Notes: generated by a model not told the origin, from the sequence alone. Positions 8,889 to 17,411 are shown, counted from the first letter of the stretch. The stretch: DNA of 64,000 nt from Actinospineispora eucalypti (GCA_014208095.1 JACHMT010000004.1:806001-870000), one strand, 5' to 3'. Translations and numbers: made by a program.

Positions 8889-11129
8889 GTGAGCGACACC
8901 GACACCATCGGCACCGAGCAGACGGCGGCCGAAGCCGCCGATTCGGCCGGTGCCCCCGCCGATGCCCCGAAGGACGCGCCCGACGGGGCAGCGGCGAACG
9001 GAAACACCACGCGCCGTCGTGGCGGGTTGACCGGCATGGTCCTCGCCGAACTGCGCCAGCTGGCCGGTGAGCTGAACATCCCGGACACCTCCGGGATGCG
9101 CCGCAACGACCTGATCGCGGCGATCAAGGAGCGCCAGGCCGGCGGCAAGTCGGGCGTGTCCCAGGGCCAGCTCGCGCTGGCCGAGGACGCGAAGCAGGAA
9201 TCCGCCGGGAAGCCGGCGGGTGGCGCCCCCGAGAGCAACGGCGCCGGTCACTCGTCCGCCGCCGAGACCGGGTCCGCGCCGAGCGAGACCGCGCGGTCGG
9301 ACGCCGGCGCCGCGAAGGCCGAGGCCCCGAAGACCGAAGCCGCGCCGTCCGGAGATCCGGCGAAGACCGAGTCCGCGCCCTCGAGCGAGGCCGCGAAGGC
9401 CGAGTCCCCGAGCGAGCCCGTGAAGACGGAGTCCTCGACCGAGGCCGTGAAGACCGAGTCCGCGCCGTCCGCCGACGCCGTGACCAGCGCGGACGCCCCC
9501 GCCGACGGTGCCGAGGCGCCGGCCCGGCCCAGCCGCCGCCGCCGCGCGGCGACCAGGGCGGCCGGTGCGCCGAACGCCAACGCCGACGGGGAGACGGCCA
9601 AGCCGGACACCGGCCGGTCCGATGCGCCGAAGGCGGAGAACGGCAAGCCGGCCGAGGCCGACAAGCCGGACGCCGGCCGCGCCGATGGCGACCAGGACGG
9701 CGAGGGCCGGGGCGGGCGCGACGGCGGCCGGGGCAACCGCGACCGCGAAGGCGGCAACCGGGACCGCGACCGCGACAACAACCGCGACCGCGACAACCGG
9801 GACCGCGACAACAACCGCGACCGGGACCGGGGCGACAACCGGGACCGGGGCGACGACGACGAGGATGGCGGCGGCCGCCGGCGCGGTCGCCGGTTCCGCG
9901 ACCGCAACCGCCGGGGCAGCCGGGACCGCCGTGAGGGCGGCGGTGGCGGCGGCGGTGGCAACACCGAGCCGGAGCTGCGCGACGACGACGTGCTCACCCC
10001 GGTCGCGGGCATCCTGGACGTGCTGGACAACTACGCGTTCGTGCGCACCACCGGGTACCTGTCCGGGCCGGACGACGTCTACGTGTCGCTGTCCATGGTG
10101 CGCCGGCACGGGCTGCGCCGGGGCGACCACGTGGCCGGCGTGGTGCGCCAGCCGCGCGAGGGCGAGCAGCAGCGGCAGAAGTTCAACCCGCTGGTCCGGG
10201 TCGACTCGATCAACTGGAAGGACCCGGAGGTCGCCAAGAAGCGCCCCGAGTTCACCAAGCTGACCCCGCTCTACCCGAACGAGCGGCTGCGCCTCGAGAC
10301 CGAGTCGCACAAGCTCACCACCCGGGTGATCGACCTGGTGATGCCGATCGGCAAGGGCCAGCGTGCGCTCATCGTCTCGCCGCCCAAGGCCGGCAAGACG
10401 ATGATCCTGCAGGCCATCGCCAACGCGATCACCACCAACAACCCGGAGTGCCACCTGATGGTGGTGCTGGTGGACGAGCGGCCGGAAGAGGTCACCGACA
10501 TGCAGCGGTCGGTGAAGGGTGAGGTCATCGCCTCCACCTTCGACCGCCCGCCGTCGGACCACACCACGGTCGCCGAGCTGTCCATCGAGCGGGCCAAGCG
10601 CCTGGTCGAGGAGGGCCAGGACGTGGTGGTGCTGCTCGACTCGATCACCCGCCTGGGCCGGGCCTACAACCTGGCGGCACCGGCCTCCGGTCGGATCCTG
10701 TCCGGTGGTGTCGACTCCACGGCGCTGTACCCGCCGAAGCGGTTCCTCGGCGCGGCGCGGAACATCGAGAACGGCGGCTCCCTGACCATCTTCGCCACCG
10801 CGCTGGTGGAGACCGGGTCCACCATGGACACGGTCATCTTCGAGGAGTTCAAGGGCACCGGCAACGCGGAGCTCAAGCTGGACCGGCGAATCGCCGACAA
10901 GCGGGTGTTCCCGGCCATCGACATCGACGCCTCCGGCACCCGCAAGGAGGAACTGCTGCTCGCGCCGGACGAGATGGCGATCACCGTCAAGCTGCGCCGG
11001 GTGTTGTCCGCACTGGACGACCAGCAGGCCCTGGACCTGGTGCTCACCCAGCTGCGCAAGACCCGTACCAACGCGGAGTTCCTGATGCAGGTCTCCAAGA
11101 ACACCCCGAACGTCGACGACCGGGACTAG
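8889..11129 (+). CDS. rho: Transcription termination factor Rho
   Basis: Hexameric RNA helicase that terminates transcription. The 746-aa protein is far longer than the 419 aa of E. coli Rho. It opens with an acidic Ala/Glu/Lys/Pro-rich stretch and a Rho N-terminal helix bundle (VLAELRQLAGELNIPDTSGM, about 50-80). A low-complexity region rich in Arg, Asp, Asn and Gly (about 267-360) follows. Then come the cold-shock RNA-binding domain (ILDVLDNYAFVRT) and the RecA-like motor with Walker A PPKAGKT (about 498) and Walker B VVVLLDSITRLGRAYN. The GTG at 8889 is chosen for its AGGAAGGAA site; earlier in-frame starts lack one. Confidence 0.97.
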   Translation: MSDTDTIGTEQTAAEAADSAGAPADAPKDAPDGAAANGNTTRRRGGLTGMVLAELRQLAGELNIPDTSGMRRNDLIAAIKERQAGGKSGVSQGQLALAEDAKQESAGKPAGGAPESNGAGHSSAAETGSAPSETARSDAGAAKAEAPKTEAAPSGDPAKTESAPSSEAAKAESPSEPVKTESSTEAVKTESAPSADAVTSADAPADGAEAPARPSRRRRAATRAAGAPNANADGETAKPDTGRSDAPKAENGKPAEADKPDAGRADGDQDGEGRGGRDGGRGNRDREGGNRDRDRDNNRDRDNRDRDNNRDRDRGDNRDRGDDDEDGGGRRRGRRFRDRNRRGSRDRREGGGGGGGGNTEPELRDDDVLTPVAGILDVLDNYAFVRTTGYLSGPDDVYVSLSMVRRHGLRRGDHVAGVVRQPREGEQQRQKFNPLVRVDSINWKDPEVAKKRPEFTKLTPLYPNERLRLETESHKLTTRVIDLVMPIGKGQRALIVSPPKAGKTMILQAIANAITTNNPECHLMVVLVDERPEEVTDMQRSVKGEVIASTFDRPPSDHTTVAELSIERAKRLVEEGQDVVVLLDSITRLGRAYNLAAPASGRILSGGVDSTALYPPKRFLGAARNIENGGSLTIFATALVETGSTMDTVIFEEFKGTGNAELKLDRRIADKRVFPAIDIDASGTRKEELLLAPDEMAITVKLRRVLSALDDQQALDLVLTQLRKTRTNAEFLMQVSKNTPNVDDRD

Positions 11130-11144
11130 GTCTGCGGAACACGA

Positions 11145-11177
11145 GCCGGGCACCGCTTGTTATAGGCGGTGTCCGGC
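11145..11177 (+). terminator. Hairpin between rho and rpmE
   Basis: GCCGGGCACCGC (11145-11156) pairs with GCGGTGTCCGGC (11166-11177) across a 9-base loop, with one G-U pair. It begins 15 bases after the rho stop and has no U tract, so it is a weak intrinsic terminator or a processing and stability hairpin between the two transcripts. Confidence 0.5.
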
Positions 11178-11273
11178 CGAGTTTCGTCCAGTGAGATACT
11201 GGATGTCGGCTGATTCGGCTCCGGTTCACCCCCGTGCGCGGGGGACCCGGCGGCCATGATGAGAGGACCGCAC

Positions 11274-11486
11274 GTGAAGACTGGTATCCACCCGGACTAC
11301 GTCACCACCGAGGTGACCTGTAGCTGCGGCAACACGTTCACCACCCACAGCACCAAGAAGAGCGGCTCGATCCACGTCGAGGTCTGCTCCAACTGCCACC
11401 CGTTCTACACCGGGAAGCAGAAGATCCTGGACAGCGGTGGCCGGGTTGCCCGCTTCGAGAAGCGCTACGGAAAGCGCGCCAAGTAG
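11274..11486 (+). CDS. rpmE: 50S ribosomal protein L31 (zinc form)
   Basis: 70-aa L31 starting MKTGIHPDYV. It has the four zinc cysteines of the C+ form: CSC in VTCSCGNTF and CSNC in VEVCSNCHPFY, ending RFEKRYGKRAK. The GTG at 11274 is preferred over an ATG 18 bases upstream because it gives the conserved N-terminus and has GAGAGG upstream. L31 genes of this zinc-binding type are replaced by a C- paralogue during zinc starvation in actinobacteria; no Zur box is evident here. Confidence 0.96.
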   Translation: MKTGIHPDYVTTEVTCSCGNTFTTHSTKKSGSIHVEVCSNCHPFYTGKQKILDSGGRVARFEKRYGKRAK

Positions 11487-11494
11487 CTTCGATC

Positions 11495-11541
11495 AACGCC
11501 CGTCCACGCCCGCTCGCCCGGGTGTTGGACGGGCGTTTTTC
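11495..11541 (+). terminator. Rho-independent terminator after rpmE
   Basis: AACGCCCGTCCA (11495-11506) pairs perfectly with TGGACGGGCGTT (11526-11537), followed by a T run to 11540. This is the clearest intrinsic terminator in the window and separates rpmE from prfA. Confidence 0.88.
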
Positions 11542-11560
11542 TTGACCAGGGAGGTAGTCG

Positions 11561-12649
11561 ATGGCCGTGACGTCTTCGGAGCAGGGCGCTCCCGGGCTGA
11601 ACGCGCTGCTCACCGAGTACACCGACCTGGAGACCCGGCTGGCCGACCCGGCGGTGCACGCCGACGCCGCAACCGCCCGCTCGCTGGGCCGGCGCTACGC
11701 GCAGATCGGCCCGATCGTGCGCACCGCGCGCGAGCTGAACACCGTCCGGGACGACCTGGCCACCGCCCGCGAGCTGTCCGCCGAGGACGCCGCGTTCGCC
11801 GCCGAGGCCGAGGAACTGAGCGGCCGGGCGGACGAACTGGAGCGCAAGCTGGCCGAATTGCTGGTGCCGCGCGACCCGCACGACGGCGACGACGTGGTGC
11901 TCGAGGTGAAGGCCGGCGCCGGTGGCGAGGAGTCCGCGCTGTTCGCCGGCGACCTGCTGCGCATGTACCAGCGCTACGCCGAGCGTCGCGGCTGGAAGAC
12001 CGAGATGCTCGGCGGCACCGACTCCGACCTGGGCGGGTTCAAGGACGTCACGCTGTCCATCCGGGGCCGGCCCAGTGACGGCGTGGACGGCGTGTGGTCG
12101 CGGCTGAAGTACGAGGGCGGCGTGCACCGCGTGCAGCGGGTGCCGGTGACCGAGTCACAGGGCCGCATCCACACTTCGGCGGCCGGCGTGCTGGTCTACC
12201 CGGAGGTCGAAGAGGCCGGCGACATCGAGATCGACGAGAAGGACCTGCGGGTGGACGTCTACCGCTCGTCCGGCCACGGCGGGCAGAGCGTGAACACCAC
12301 CGACTCCGCGGTGCGGCTCACCCACATCCCCACCGGCATCGTCGTAACCTGCCAGAACGAGCGCTCCCAGCTGCAGAACCGGGCGCGCGCCATGGAGGTG
12401 CTGCGCTCCCGGCTGCAGGCGCTGGCCGACGAGCAGCGCGCCGCCGCCGCGTCCGCCGACCGCCGCTCCCAGGTGCGCACCGTGGACCGCTCGGAACGCA
12501 TCCGCACCTACAACTTCCCGGAGAACCGGATCTCCGATCACCGGGTCAACTACAAGGCGCACAACCTGGACGGCGTCCTGGACGGCGACCTGGACGACAT
12601 GCTCGACGCCCTGGTCGCCGCCGACCGCGCCGACTCCATCTCCAGCTAG
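11561..12649 (+). CDS. prfA: Peptide chain release factor 1
   Basis: Reads UAA and UAG stop codons and triggers peptide release. The 362-aa protein contains the codon-reading tripeptide PVT in RVQRVPVTESQGRIHTSA and the GGQ motif in SSGHGGQSVNTTDSAVR (about residue 240), with the usual coiled-coil N-terminus. GGGAGG precedes the ATG. The methyltransferase gene prmC, which modifies the GGQ glutamine and usually follows prfA in actinobacteria, is not downstream here. Confidence 0.97.
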   Translation: MAVTSSEQGAPGLNALLTEYTDLETRLADPAVHADAATARSLGRRYAQIGPIVRTARELNTVRDDLATARELSAEDAAFAAEAEELSGRADELERKLAELLVPRDPHDGDDVVLEVKAGAGGEESALFAGDLLRMYQRYAERRGWKTEMLGGTDSDLGGFKDVTLSIRGRPSDGVDGVWSRLKYEGGVHRVQRVPVTESQGRIHTSAAGVLVYPEVEEAGDIEIDEKDLRVDVYRSSGHGGQSVNTTDSAVRLTHIPTGIVVTCQNERSQLQNRARAMEVLRSRLQALADEQRAAAASADRRSQVRTVDRSERIRTYNFPENRISDHRVNYKAHNLDGVLDGDLDDMLDALVAADRADSISS

Positions 12650-12690
12650 ATCATCGGGGCACGGTGGCCGGCGCGCCCGGATGCCTTGAT

Positions 12691-13022
12691 GATCATGGAA
12701 GCTGGCGGTTTGGCGCGGTGTGGGTTTAAGGGCGGCTTGGGCGGCGCGGCTTGGTTGGTCTGCCGCGGCTCAGGAGCGGCCGGTTGCGGCTATTCGGACG
12801 GGGTGATCGTCGTCCGTGGCGGTGCCGCCCGTTCCGCCGAGCATGATCGCTGTCGCTGGCGCTTCAGCCTCGATTTTCGAGGCTAAACCGCCACGGATGA
12901 CGATCACCCCGGACTGACGGCCCACCCGGCGAACCGCAACCGGCCTTGCCCGAGCCGCGGCAGACCAACCGAGCCGCGCCGCCCAAGCCGCCCCAAACCG
13001 GCGGATTCCGTGATCACCATGA
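12691..13022. repeat. Family A palindromic intergenic repeat, copy 1
   Basis: This gap after prfA is one long imperfect hairpin. The left arm (about 12693-12823) and right arm (about 12887-13020) match as inverted repeats over roughly 130 bases. Both contain the box GGCGCGGCTTGGTTGGTCTG or its close variant, then CCGCGGCTC...GCCGGTTGCGG and GGGGTGATCGTC..CCGTGGCGGT. The tip has a perfect 8-bp stem, AGCCTCGA/TCGAGGCT (12867-12885). No gene is credible inside. Related arms occur at 19.0-19.4, 23.0-23.5, 34.2-34.9 and 53.7 kb. Confidence 0.75.
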
Positions 13023-13077
13023 CCTGAGGGTCGCCCCGCCGTCCCGAGAGTGACCGCCATTTCATGCTGATCATGGG

Positions 13078-13683
13078 TTAGACGTCGGCCTGGTAGGGCG
13101 GGGCGGGGTCGTACTGGATGTAGCGCTGGGTGGCGCGCGCGTGGGCGGGGCCGTACAGCTGGCCGACCAGCCACAGGGCCATGTCGATCCCGGCGGACAC
13201 GCCCTGGCTGGACACGATCTGACCGTCCCGGACCCAGCGCGCGTCCCGCACCACGTTGGCGCCGAGCTTCTCCAGCTCGTCCTCGAAACCCCAGTGGGTG
13301 GCCACTCGCTTGCCCGCGGCAAGGCCGGCGCCGTGCAGCAGCAGCGATCCGGTGCACACGCTGGTGGTCCATTGGGCCGCCGAGGAAACCCCGGCCAGCC
13401 AGCGCAACAACTTCTCGTTCTTCACCTCCCGGCGGGTTCCCTGCCCGCCGGGGACCAGGATGACGTCCAGCGGCGGGTGGTCGTCGAACGTCGCGTCGGG
13501 CACCACGCGCAGACCCTTCGCGCAGCGCACCGGCTCCAGGCCGGGACCGATCAACACCACCCGGTCCGGGTCCGAGCCGGCCTGCCCTCGGAGCATCGCC
13601 GAAGCGGTGAACACCTCCCACGGGCCGACGAAGTCCAGCTCCTCGGCGTCCGGGAAGACCACCACGCCAATCGTGTTAGCCAT
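13078..13683 (-). CDS. DJ-1/PfpI family protein
   Basis: 201-aa cytosolic protein of the class I glutamine-amidotransferase-like fold. The nucleophile-elbow cysteine sits in TTSVCTGSLLLHGAGL (about residue 110) with the following THWGFEDEL, as in isonitrile hydratase and GlxA-type N-terminal domains. The opening IGVVVFPDAEELDFVGPWEV is typical. There is no AraC-type DNA-binding domain, so it is an enzyme or chaperone-like member, not a GlxA regulator. The start at 13683 has GAGGAG upstream. It is divergent from the MerR gene, with 54 bases between them. Substrate unknown. Confidence 0.85.
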   Translation of the reverse strand: MANTIGVVVFPDAEELDFVGPWEVFTASAMLRGQAGSDPDRVVLIGPGLEPVRCAKGLRVVPDATFDDHPPLDVILVPGGQGTRREVKNEKLLRWLAGVSSAAQWTTSVCTGSLLLHGAGLAAGKRVATHWGFEDELEKLGANVVRDARWVRDGQIVSSQGVSAGIDMALWLVGQLYGPAHARATQRYIQYDPAPPYQADV

Positions 13684-13724
13684 GCTCCTCAGCCTTGCAC
13701 CCGGCGGCCCCCAGGGCGAGCGGT

Positions 13725-13730
13725 TAGGGT
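13725..13730 (+). promoter_or_regulatory. -10 box TAGGGT, leaderless start of the merR gene
   Basis: TAGGGT ends exactly 7 nt before the GTG at 13738. The same box and spacing occur before rph at 56859-56864. No ribosome binding site is present. Confidence 0.5.
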
Positions 13731-13737
13731 TTGGAGT

Positions 13738-14169
13738 GTGCTCGAAGTCGAGACGCCAGGAGGCGTGAGCATCGCCGAGGCGGCCCGCCGCACCGGGGTC
13801 AGCGTGCACACCCTGCGCTACTACGAACGAGCCGGCCTGGTGGTCACCGAGGTGGACCGCACGGCCAGCGGCCGGCGGCGCTACCAGCAGCTGGACCTGG
13901 CGTGGATCACGGTCTGCACCAAGCTGCGGGCCACCGGAATGCCGATCAGGACCATCCGGCGCTACGCCGAACTGGTCGCCGAGGGGCCGGGCAACGAGCG
14001 GGAGCGGCTGGCCCTGTTGGAGGAACACCGCGAAGAGGTGGTCGCCAAGCTGGCCGAGGTGCGGGAGAGTTTGGAGACCATCAACCACAAGATCGACGTG
14101 TACCGGGGCCGACTGGCCGCCGGTGACGCGGACCGGCTCTGGGCGCCGGACCGATCGCGTCAAGGGTGA
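13738..14169 (+). CDS. MerR family transcriptional regulator
   Basis: 143-aa regulator. The winged-helix N-terminus reads SIAEAARRTGVSVHTLRYYE, followed by RAGLV...RRRYQQLDL. A coiled-coil dimerisation helix follows (about 85-125) and there is no ligand domain. No metal-binding cysteine cluster is seen, so it is more like aldehyde- or redox-responsive small MerR proteins than metal sensors. The GTG at 13738 follows TAGGGT at leaderless spacing; a GTG at 13765 is a poorer alternative. It sits 104 bases before an alcohol dehydrogenase gene, the likely target, with a 19-bp dyad between them. Confidence 0.88.
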   Translation: MLEVETPGGVSIAEAARRTGVSVHTLRYYERAGLVVTEVDRTASGRRRYQQLDLAWITVCTKLRATGMPIRTIRRYAELVAEGPGNERERLALLEEHREEVVAKLAEVRESLETINHKIDVYRGRLAAGDADRLWAPDRSRQG

Positions 14170-14204
14170 CGCCGAGGGTGACCCCACCCCCAGCGGGGTA
14201 CGCC

Positions 14205-14223
14205 GTTGGAGAACCTGTCCAAC
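14205..14223 (+). promoter_or_regulatory. Candidate MerR operator
   Basis: GTTGGA-N7-TCCAAC, a perfect 19-bp dyad, lies between the MerR gene and the dehydrogenase gene. MerR regulators bind 18-20-bp dyads within promoter spacers. The match in size and position supports an operator, although flanking -35 and -10 boxes are not clear. Confidence 0.5.
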
Positions 14224-14273
14224 CCGAAGGCGCGGTGCTAGGAACGAACCAGCCAACGTTGACAGGAGGGTCA

Positions 14274-15383
14274 ATGAAGACCAGGGCAGCGGTGCTGCGC
14301 GGAACGGGGCAGGAGTTCGAGGTCACCGAGCTGGATCTGGACCCGCCGAAGTCCGGCGAGGTGCTGATCAAGTACGTCGCGGCCGGGCTGTGCCACTCCG
14401 ACGAGCACCTGCGGCATGGCGACATCGTCCCCCGGTTCCCGCTGGTCGGCGGGCACGAGGGCGCCGGGATCATCGAGGAGGTCGGCGAGGGGGTCACCCG
14501 GCTCAAGCCCGGTGACCACGTGATCTGCTCGTTCCTGCCGGTGTGCGGGCACTGCCGGTTCTGCGCCAGCGGAATGACCAACCTGTGTGACCTCGGGGCC
14601 GGCATCCTGGAGGGCTACCTGCCCGACGGCACCTTCCGGTTCCACGGGTCGGACGGCGAGGACATCGGCGGAATGTGCATGCTCGGCACGTTCTCCGAGC
14701 GCGCGGTGATCTCCGAGAACTCCGCCATCAAGGTCGCCGACGACGTGCCGCTGGACAAGGCGGTGCTGATCGGCTGTGGTGTGCCGACCGGGTTCGGTTC
14801 GGCGGTGAACGCGGCGGCCACGGAGCCGGGGGACACCATCGCCATCTACGGCATCGGCGGCATCGGCATCAACGCGGTTCAGGGCGCCGCGCTGGCCGGC
14901 GCGGCCAACGTGGTGGCCATCGACCCGCTGCCGAACAAGCGGGAGATGGCGGAGAAGATGGGCGCCACCCACAGCGTGGCCGACGCCGAGGCGGCGCACG
15001 AGCTGATCCAGCAGCTGACCCACGGGGTCGGCGCGGACAAGGCGATCATCACGGTCGACGTGGTGACCACCGAGGTGACCACGTCCGCCATCCACTGCAT
15101 CCGCAAGGGCGGCACCGTGGTGATCACCGGCCTGGCCGACCCGACCAAGAACACCATCGAGTTCCCCGGCGCGCTGCTCACCCTGTTCGAGAAGCGCATC
15201 CAGGGCTCGCTGTTCGGCTCGGGCGACCCGTTCAAGGACATCCCGAGGCTGGTCAACATGTACCAGACCGGCCAGCTCAAGCTGGACGAGCTGATCACGA
15301 CCACGTACACCCTCGACGAGATCAACCAGGGCTACAAGGACCTGGTCGAGGGGAAGAACGTGCGCGGCGTAATCGTGTATTAG
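14274..15383 (+). CDS. NDMA-dependent alcohol dehydrogenase
   Basis: 369-aa zinc-dependent medium-chain dehydrogenase. Catalytic zinc ligands are in AAGLCHSDEH and GGHEGAGIIEEVG. Structural zinc cysteines are in CGHCRFCASGMTNLC (about 92-106). The NAD-binding motif is IYGIGGIGINAVQGAAL (about residue 184). The long loop with ILEGYLPDGTFRFHG is typical of the actinobacterial NDMA-dependent subfamily, whose nicotinamide cofactor stays tightly bound and is regenerated by an electron carrier (mycofactocin in many actinobacteria). AGGAGGG precedes the ATG. No mycofactocin genes are in the window. Confidence 0.88.
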   Translation: MKTRAAVLRGTGQEFEVTELDLDPPKSGEVLIKYVAAGLCHSDEHLRHGDIVPRFPLVGGHEGAGIIEEVGEGVTRLKPGDHVICSFLPVCGHCRFCASGMTNLCDLGAGILEGYLPDGTFRFHGSDGEDIGGMCMLGTFSERAVISENSAIKVADDVPLDKAVLIGCGVPTGFGSAVNAAATEPGDTIAIYGIGGIGINAVQGAALAGAANVVAIDPLPNKREMAEKMGATHSVADAEAAHELIQQLTHGVGADKAIITVDVVTTEVTTSAIHCIRKGGTVVITGLADPTKNTIEFPGALLTLFEKRIQGSLFGSGDPFKDIPRLVNMYQTGQLKLDELITTTYTLDEINQGYKDLVEGKNVRGVIVY

Positions 15384-15461
15384 GCGCGGAACGCGCCGGC
15401 CGAGCGCGCGCCCAGTCAGGCGTGCGGGGAGACAGGGCGCGGAACGCGCCGGTTCGGGTTA

Positions 15462-15503
15462 CCGTTCCGCTGAACGCTCGATAGAAAACGTTCGGCGGAA
15501 CGG
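15462..15503. terminator. Hairpin between dehydrogenase and MoxR-VWA gene
   Basis: CCGTTCCGCTGAACG (15462-15476) pairs with CGTTCGGCGGAACGG (15489-15503) with one G-U, around a 12-base A-rich loop. Upstream, GGCGCGGAACGCGCCGG occurs twice (near 15384 and 15435). It could end the dehydrogenase transcript or act as a structured leader for the next gene, which starts 24 bases later. Confidence 0.45.
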
Positions 15504-15527
15504 CGACCCGCACACCCGGAGGTGCAC

Positions 15528-17411
15528 TTGATCATCGGCTTGCGTCGGGAGCGCGAGGTCCTGACCGTCGCGCTGGACACCGGACGGCACGTCGTCATCG
15601 AGGGACCGCCGGGCACCGGCAAGTCCACCCTGCTGCGCGCGATCGCCGGCGAGGCCGGGCAGCAGGTGGTGTTCGTGGAGGGCAACGCGGAGCTCACCCC
15701 GGCCCGGTTGATCGGCAGCTACGACCCCTCGCAGGTGCTCTCCGAGGGTTACCGGGCGGACAGCTTCCTGGACGGCCCGCTGCTCACCGCGATGCGCGGC
15801 GGCGGGCTGCTCTACCTGGAAGAGCTGAACCGGGTGCCGGAGGAGACGCTGAACGTGCTGATCACCGTGCTCACCGAGGGGGAGATCGCGGTCCCCCGGC
15901 TGGGCACGGTGCACGCGGGCAAGAACTTCCGGATGATCGCCGCGATGAACCCGTTCGACGCGGTGGGCACCGCACGGGTCAGCCAGGCCATCGCCGACCG
16001 GATGTGCCGGATCGTCCTCGGCTACCAGGACGAACCGGCGGAGCGGGCCATCACCACCGGGATGACCGGGGTGAACGGCAAGGTCGTGGAGCTGTCCGTG
16101 GCGCTCACCCGGGCCACCCGGGAGCACCGGGACGTGCGGATGGGGTCATCGGTGCGCGGCGCGATCGACCTGGTGCACCTGCTCACCGGCCTGGGCCGGC
16201 TGCGCGGCGAGCCGGCGCTGGTCCGGGACACCGCCCGGGACGCGGCCTACGCGGCGCTGTCCGGGCGGATCCGGGTGGCCGAGGGCGTGGACCGCACCGC
16301 CGAGTCGGTGATCGACGAGCTGCTCGAGCAGCTCTGGCCCGAGGAAGAGGAACAACCGCCGGACCGGAACGGGTCACCGGAGGACCAGGGCCAACAGCTC
16401 GGCGAGCAACAATCGGGCGGCCAGGGAAAAGGTAACGGCCTGCCCGACGAGGCAGGCGCGCAGCGACCCAGCCGGCGCCGCCGGGACCCCTCGGCCCGGA
16501 CCAATGGGCGCGCCGAGCTGGCCCACCGGCACGAGAACTTCGAGAAGGTTTCCCCGAAGGCCGGCGAGCTGGACGAGGAGGCCTTCTCCGACCTGCTGCG
16601 GGAGGACCCGGACGCGGCCGCCGCGATGCTGGCCGACCTGGCCATGGCCACCGACCGGGAGCTGCGCGCGGCCGCCCGGAAGCTGGCCGGCCGGGTGTTC
16701 ATCCAGCTCGGCCGGACCGGTCCGGCCCGGTCCCGGGGGACCCGCAAGATCGGCCCTCGGCGCGGGCGCGCGGAACTGGACGGCGACCTGGACCTGGATC
16801 GCACCTTGGACGGCTGGTCCGGCCGCTGGCCACCGACCGCCGACGAGCTGGTCATCTCCACCTGGACCGCGCACCGGCGGGCGATCTGCCTGCTGGTGGA
16901 CTCCAGCGGCTCGATGCACGGGCTGGCCGTGGCGCTGGCCGCCGTGGCCGCCGCCGGCGTGGTGCTGGCGGGGGCGAGCGGCAGCGCGTCCTCCGGCGGG
17001 TCGCGCCGGCTGGACACCAGCGTGGTCGCCTTCGGCGAGGAGGTCACCGTGCTCGGCGCGGCGGGCGTGCGCCGGCCGCCGGAGGAGCTGATCGGCGAGC
17101 TGGTCGGGTTGCGCGGGCACGGCCTCACCGACTTGGCCGGCGCGCTGCGCGAGGCCAGCCGGCAGCTATCCACGGTGGCCGCCGACGAGCGGATCGTGGT
17201 GCTGCTCTCCGACTGCCTGCACACCACCGGGGCGGACCCGGGCACCGCGCTGGGTGGCATCGACCGGCTGCACGTGCTCTGCCCGCTGCCCACCGAGGAG
17301 GCCACCACGGCGGCCACCGCGCTGGCCGGCCGGGGCGGTGGCCAGTACCAACCGGTCCGGCGCCTGGTCGACATCGCTCCCGCGCTGAGCCGCCTGTTGG
17401 CAATGAGCTAG
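15528..17411 (+). CDS. MoxR-type AAA ATPase fused to a VWA domain
   Basis: 627-aa protein with an N-terminal MoxR-like AAA+ domain: Walker A EGPPGTGKS (about residue 23), Walker B GGGLLYLEELNRVPEE, sensor region MIAAMNPFD. A charged Glu/Gln/Arg-rich linker follows (about 265-345). The C-terminal von Willebrand A domain has an intact metal-binding site DSSGS in LLVDSSGSMHG (about residue 459) and distal Thr and Asp residues. Such pairs resemble Mg-chelatase D/I and usually act in metal insertion or protein-complex remodelling. The TTG at 15528 is favoured because CGGAGG lies 5 bases upstream; a GTG at 15522 overlaps that site. Substrate unknown; no cofactor genes nearby. Confidence 0.85.
   Translation: MIIGLRREREVLTVALDTGRHVVIEGPPGTGKSTLLRAIAGEAGQQVVFVEGNAELTPARLIGSYDPSQVLSEGYRADSFLDGPLLTAMRGGGLLYLEELNRVPEETLNVLITVLTEGEIAVPRLGTVHAGKNFRMIAAMNPFDAVGTARVSQAIADRMCRIVLGYQDEPAERAITTGMTGVNGKVVELSVALTRATREHRDVRMGSSVRGAIDLVHLLTGLGRLRGEPALVRDTARDAAYAALSGRIRVAEGVDRTAESVIDELLEQLWPEEEEQPPDRNGSPEDQGQQLGEQQSGGQGKGNGLPDEAGAQRPSRRRRDPSARTNGRAELAHRHENFEKVSPKAGELDEEAFSDLLREDPDAAAAMLADLAMATDRELRAAARKLAGRVFIQLGRTGPARSRGTRKIGPRRGRAELDGDLDLDRTLDGWSGRWPPTADELVISTWTAHRRAICLLVDSSGSMHGLAVALAAVAAAGVVLAGASGSASSGGSRRLDTSVVAFGEEVTVLGAAGVRRPPEELIGELVGLRGHGLTDLAGALREASRQLSTVAADERIVVLLSDCLHTTGADPGTALGGIDRLHVLCPLPTEEATTAATALAGRGGGQYQPVRRLVDIAPALSRLLAMS

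Noticed and set aside
13684..14274. N-terminal extension of the DJ-1/PfpI gene across the MerR gene
   Set aside because: The minus frame stays open, but the MerR protein on the other strand is unmistakable. The ATG at 13683 has a good ribosome site and gives a normal-length DJ-1 protein.
15384..15460. Duplicated GGCGCGGAACGCGCCGG as integration scars
   Set aside because: The two copies are 51 bases apart with no gene between them. They are short self-complementary GC-rich repeats with no sign of an inserted element.
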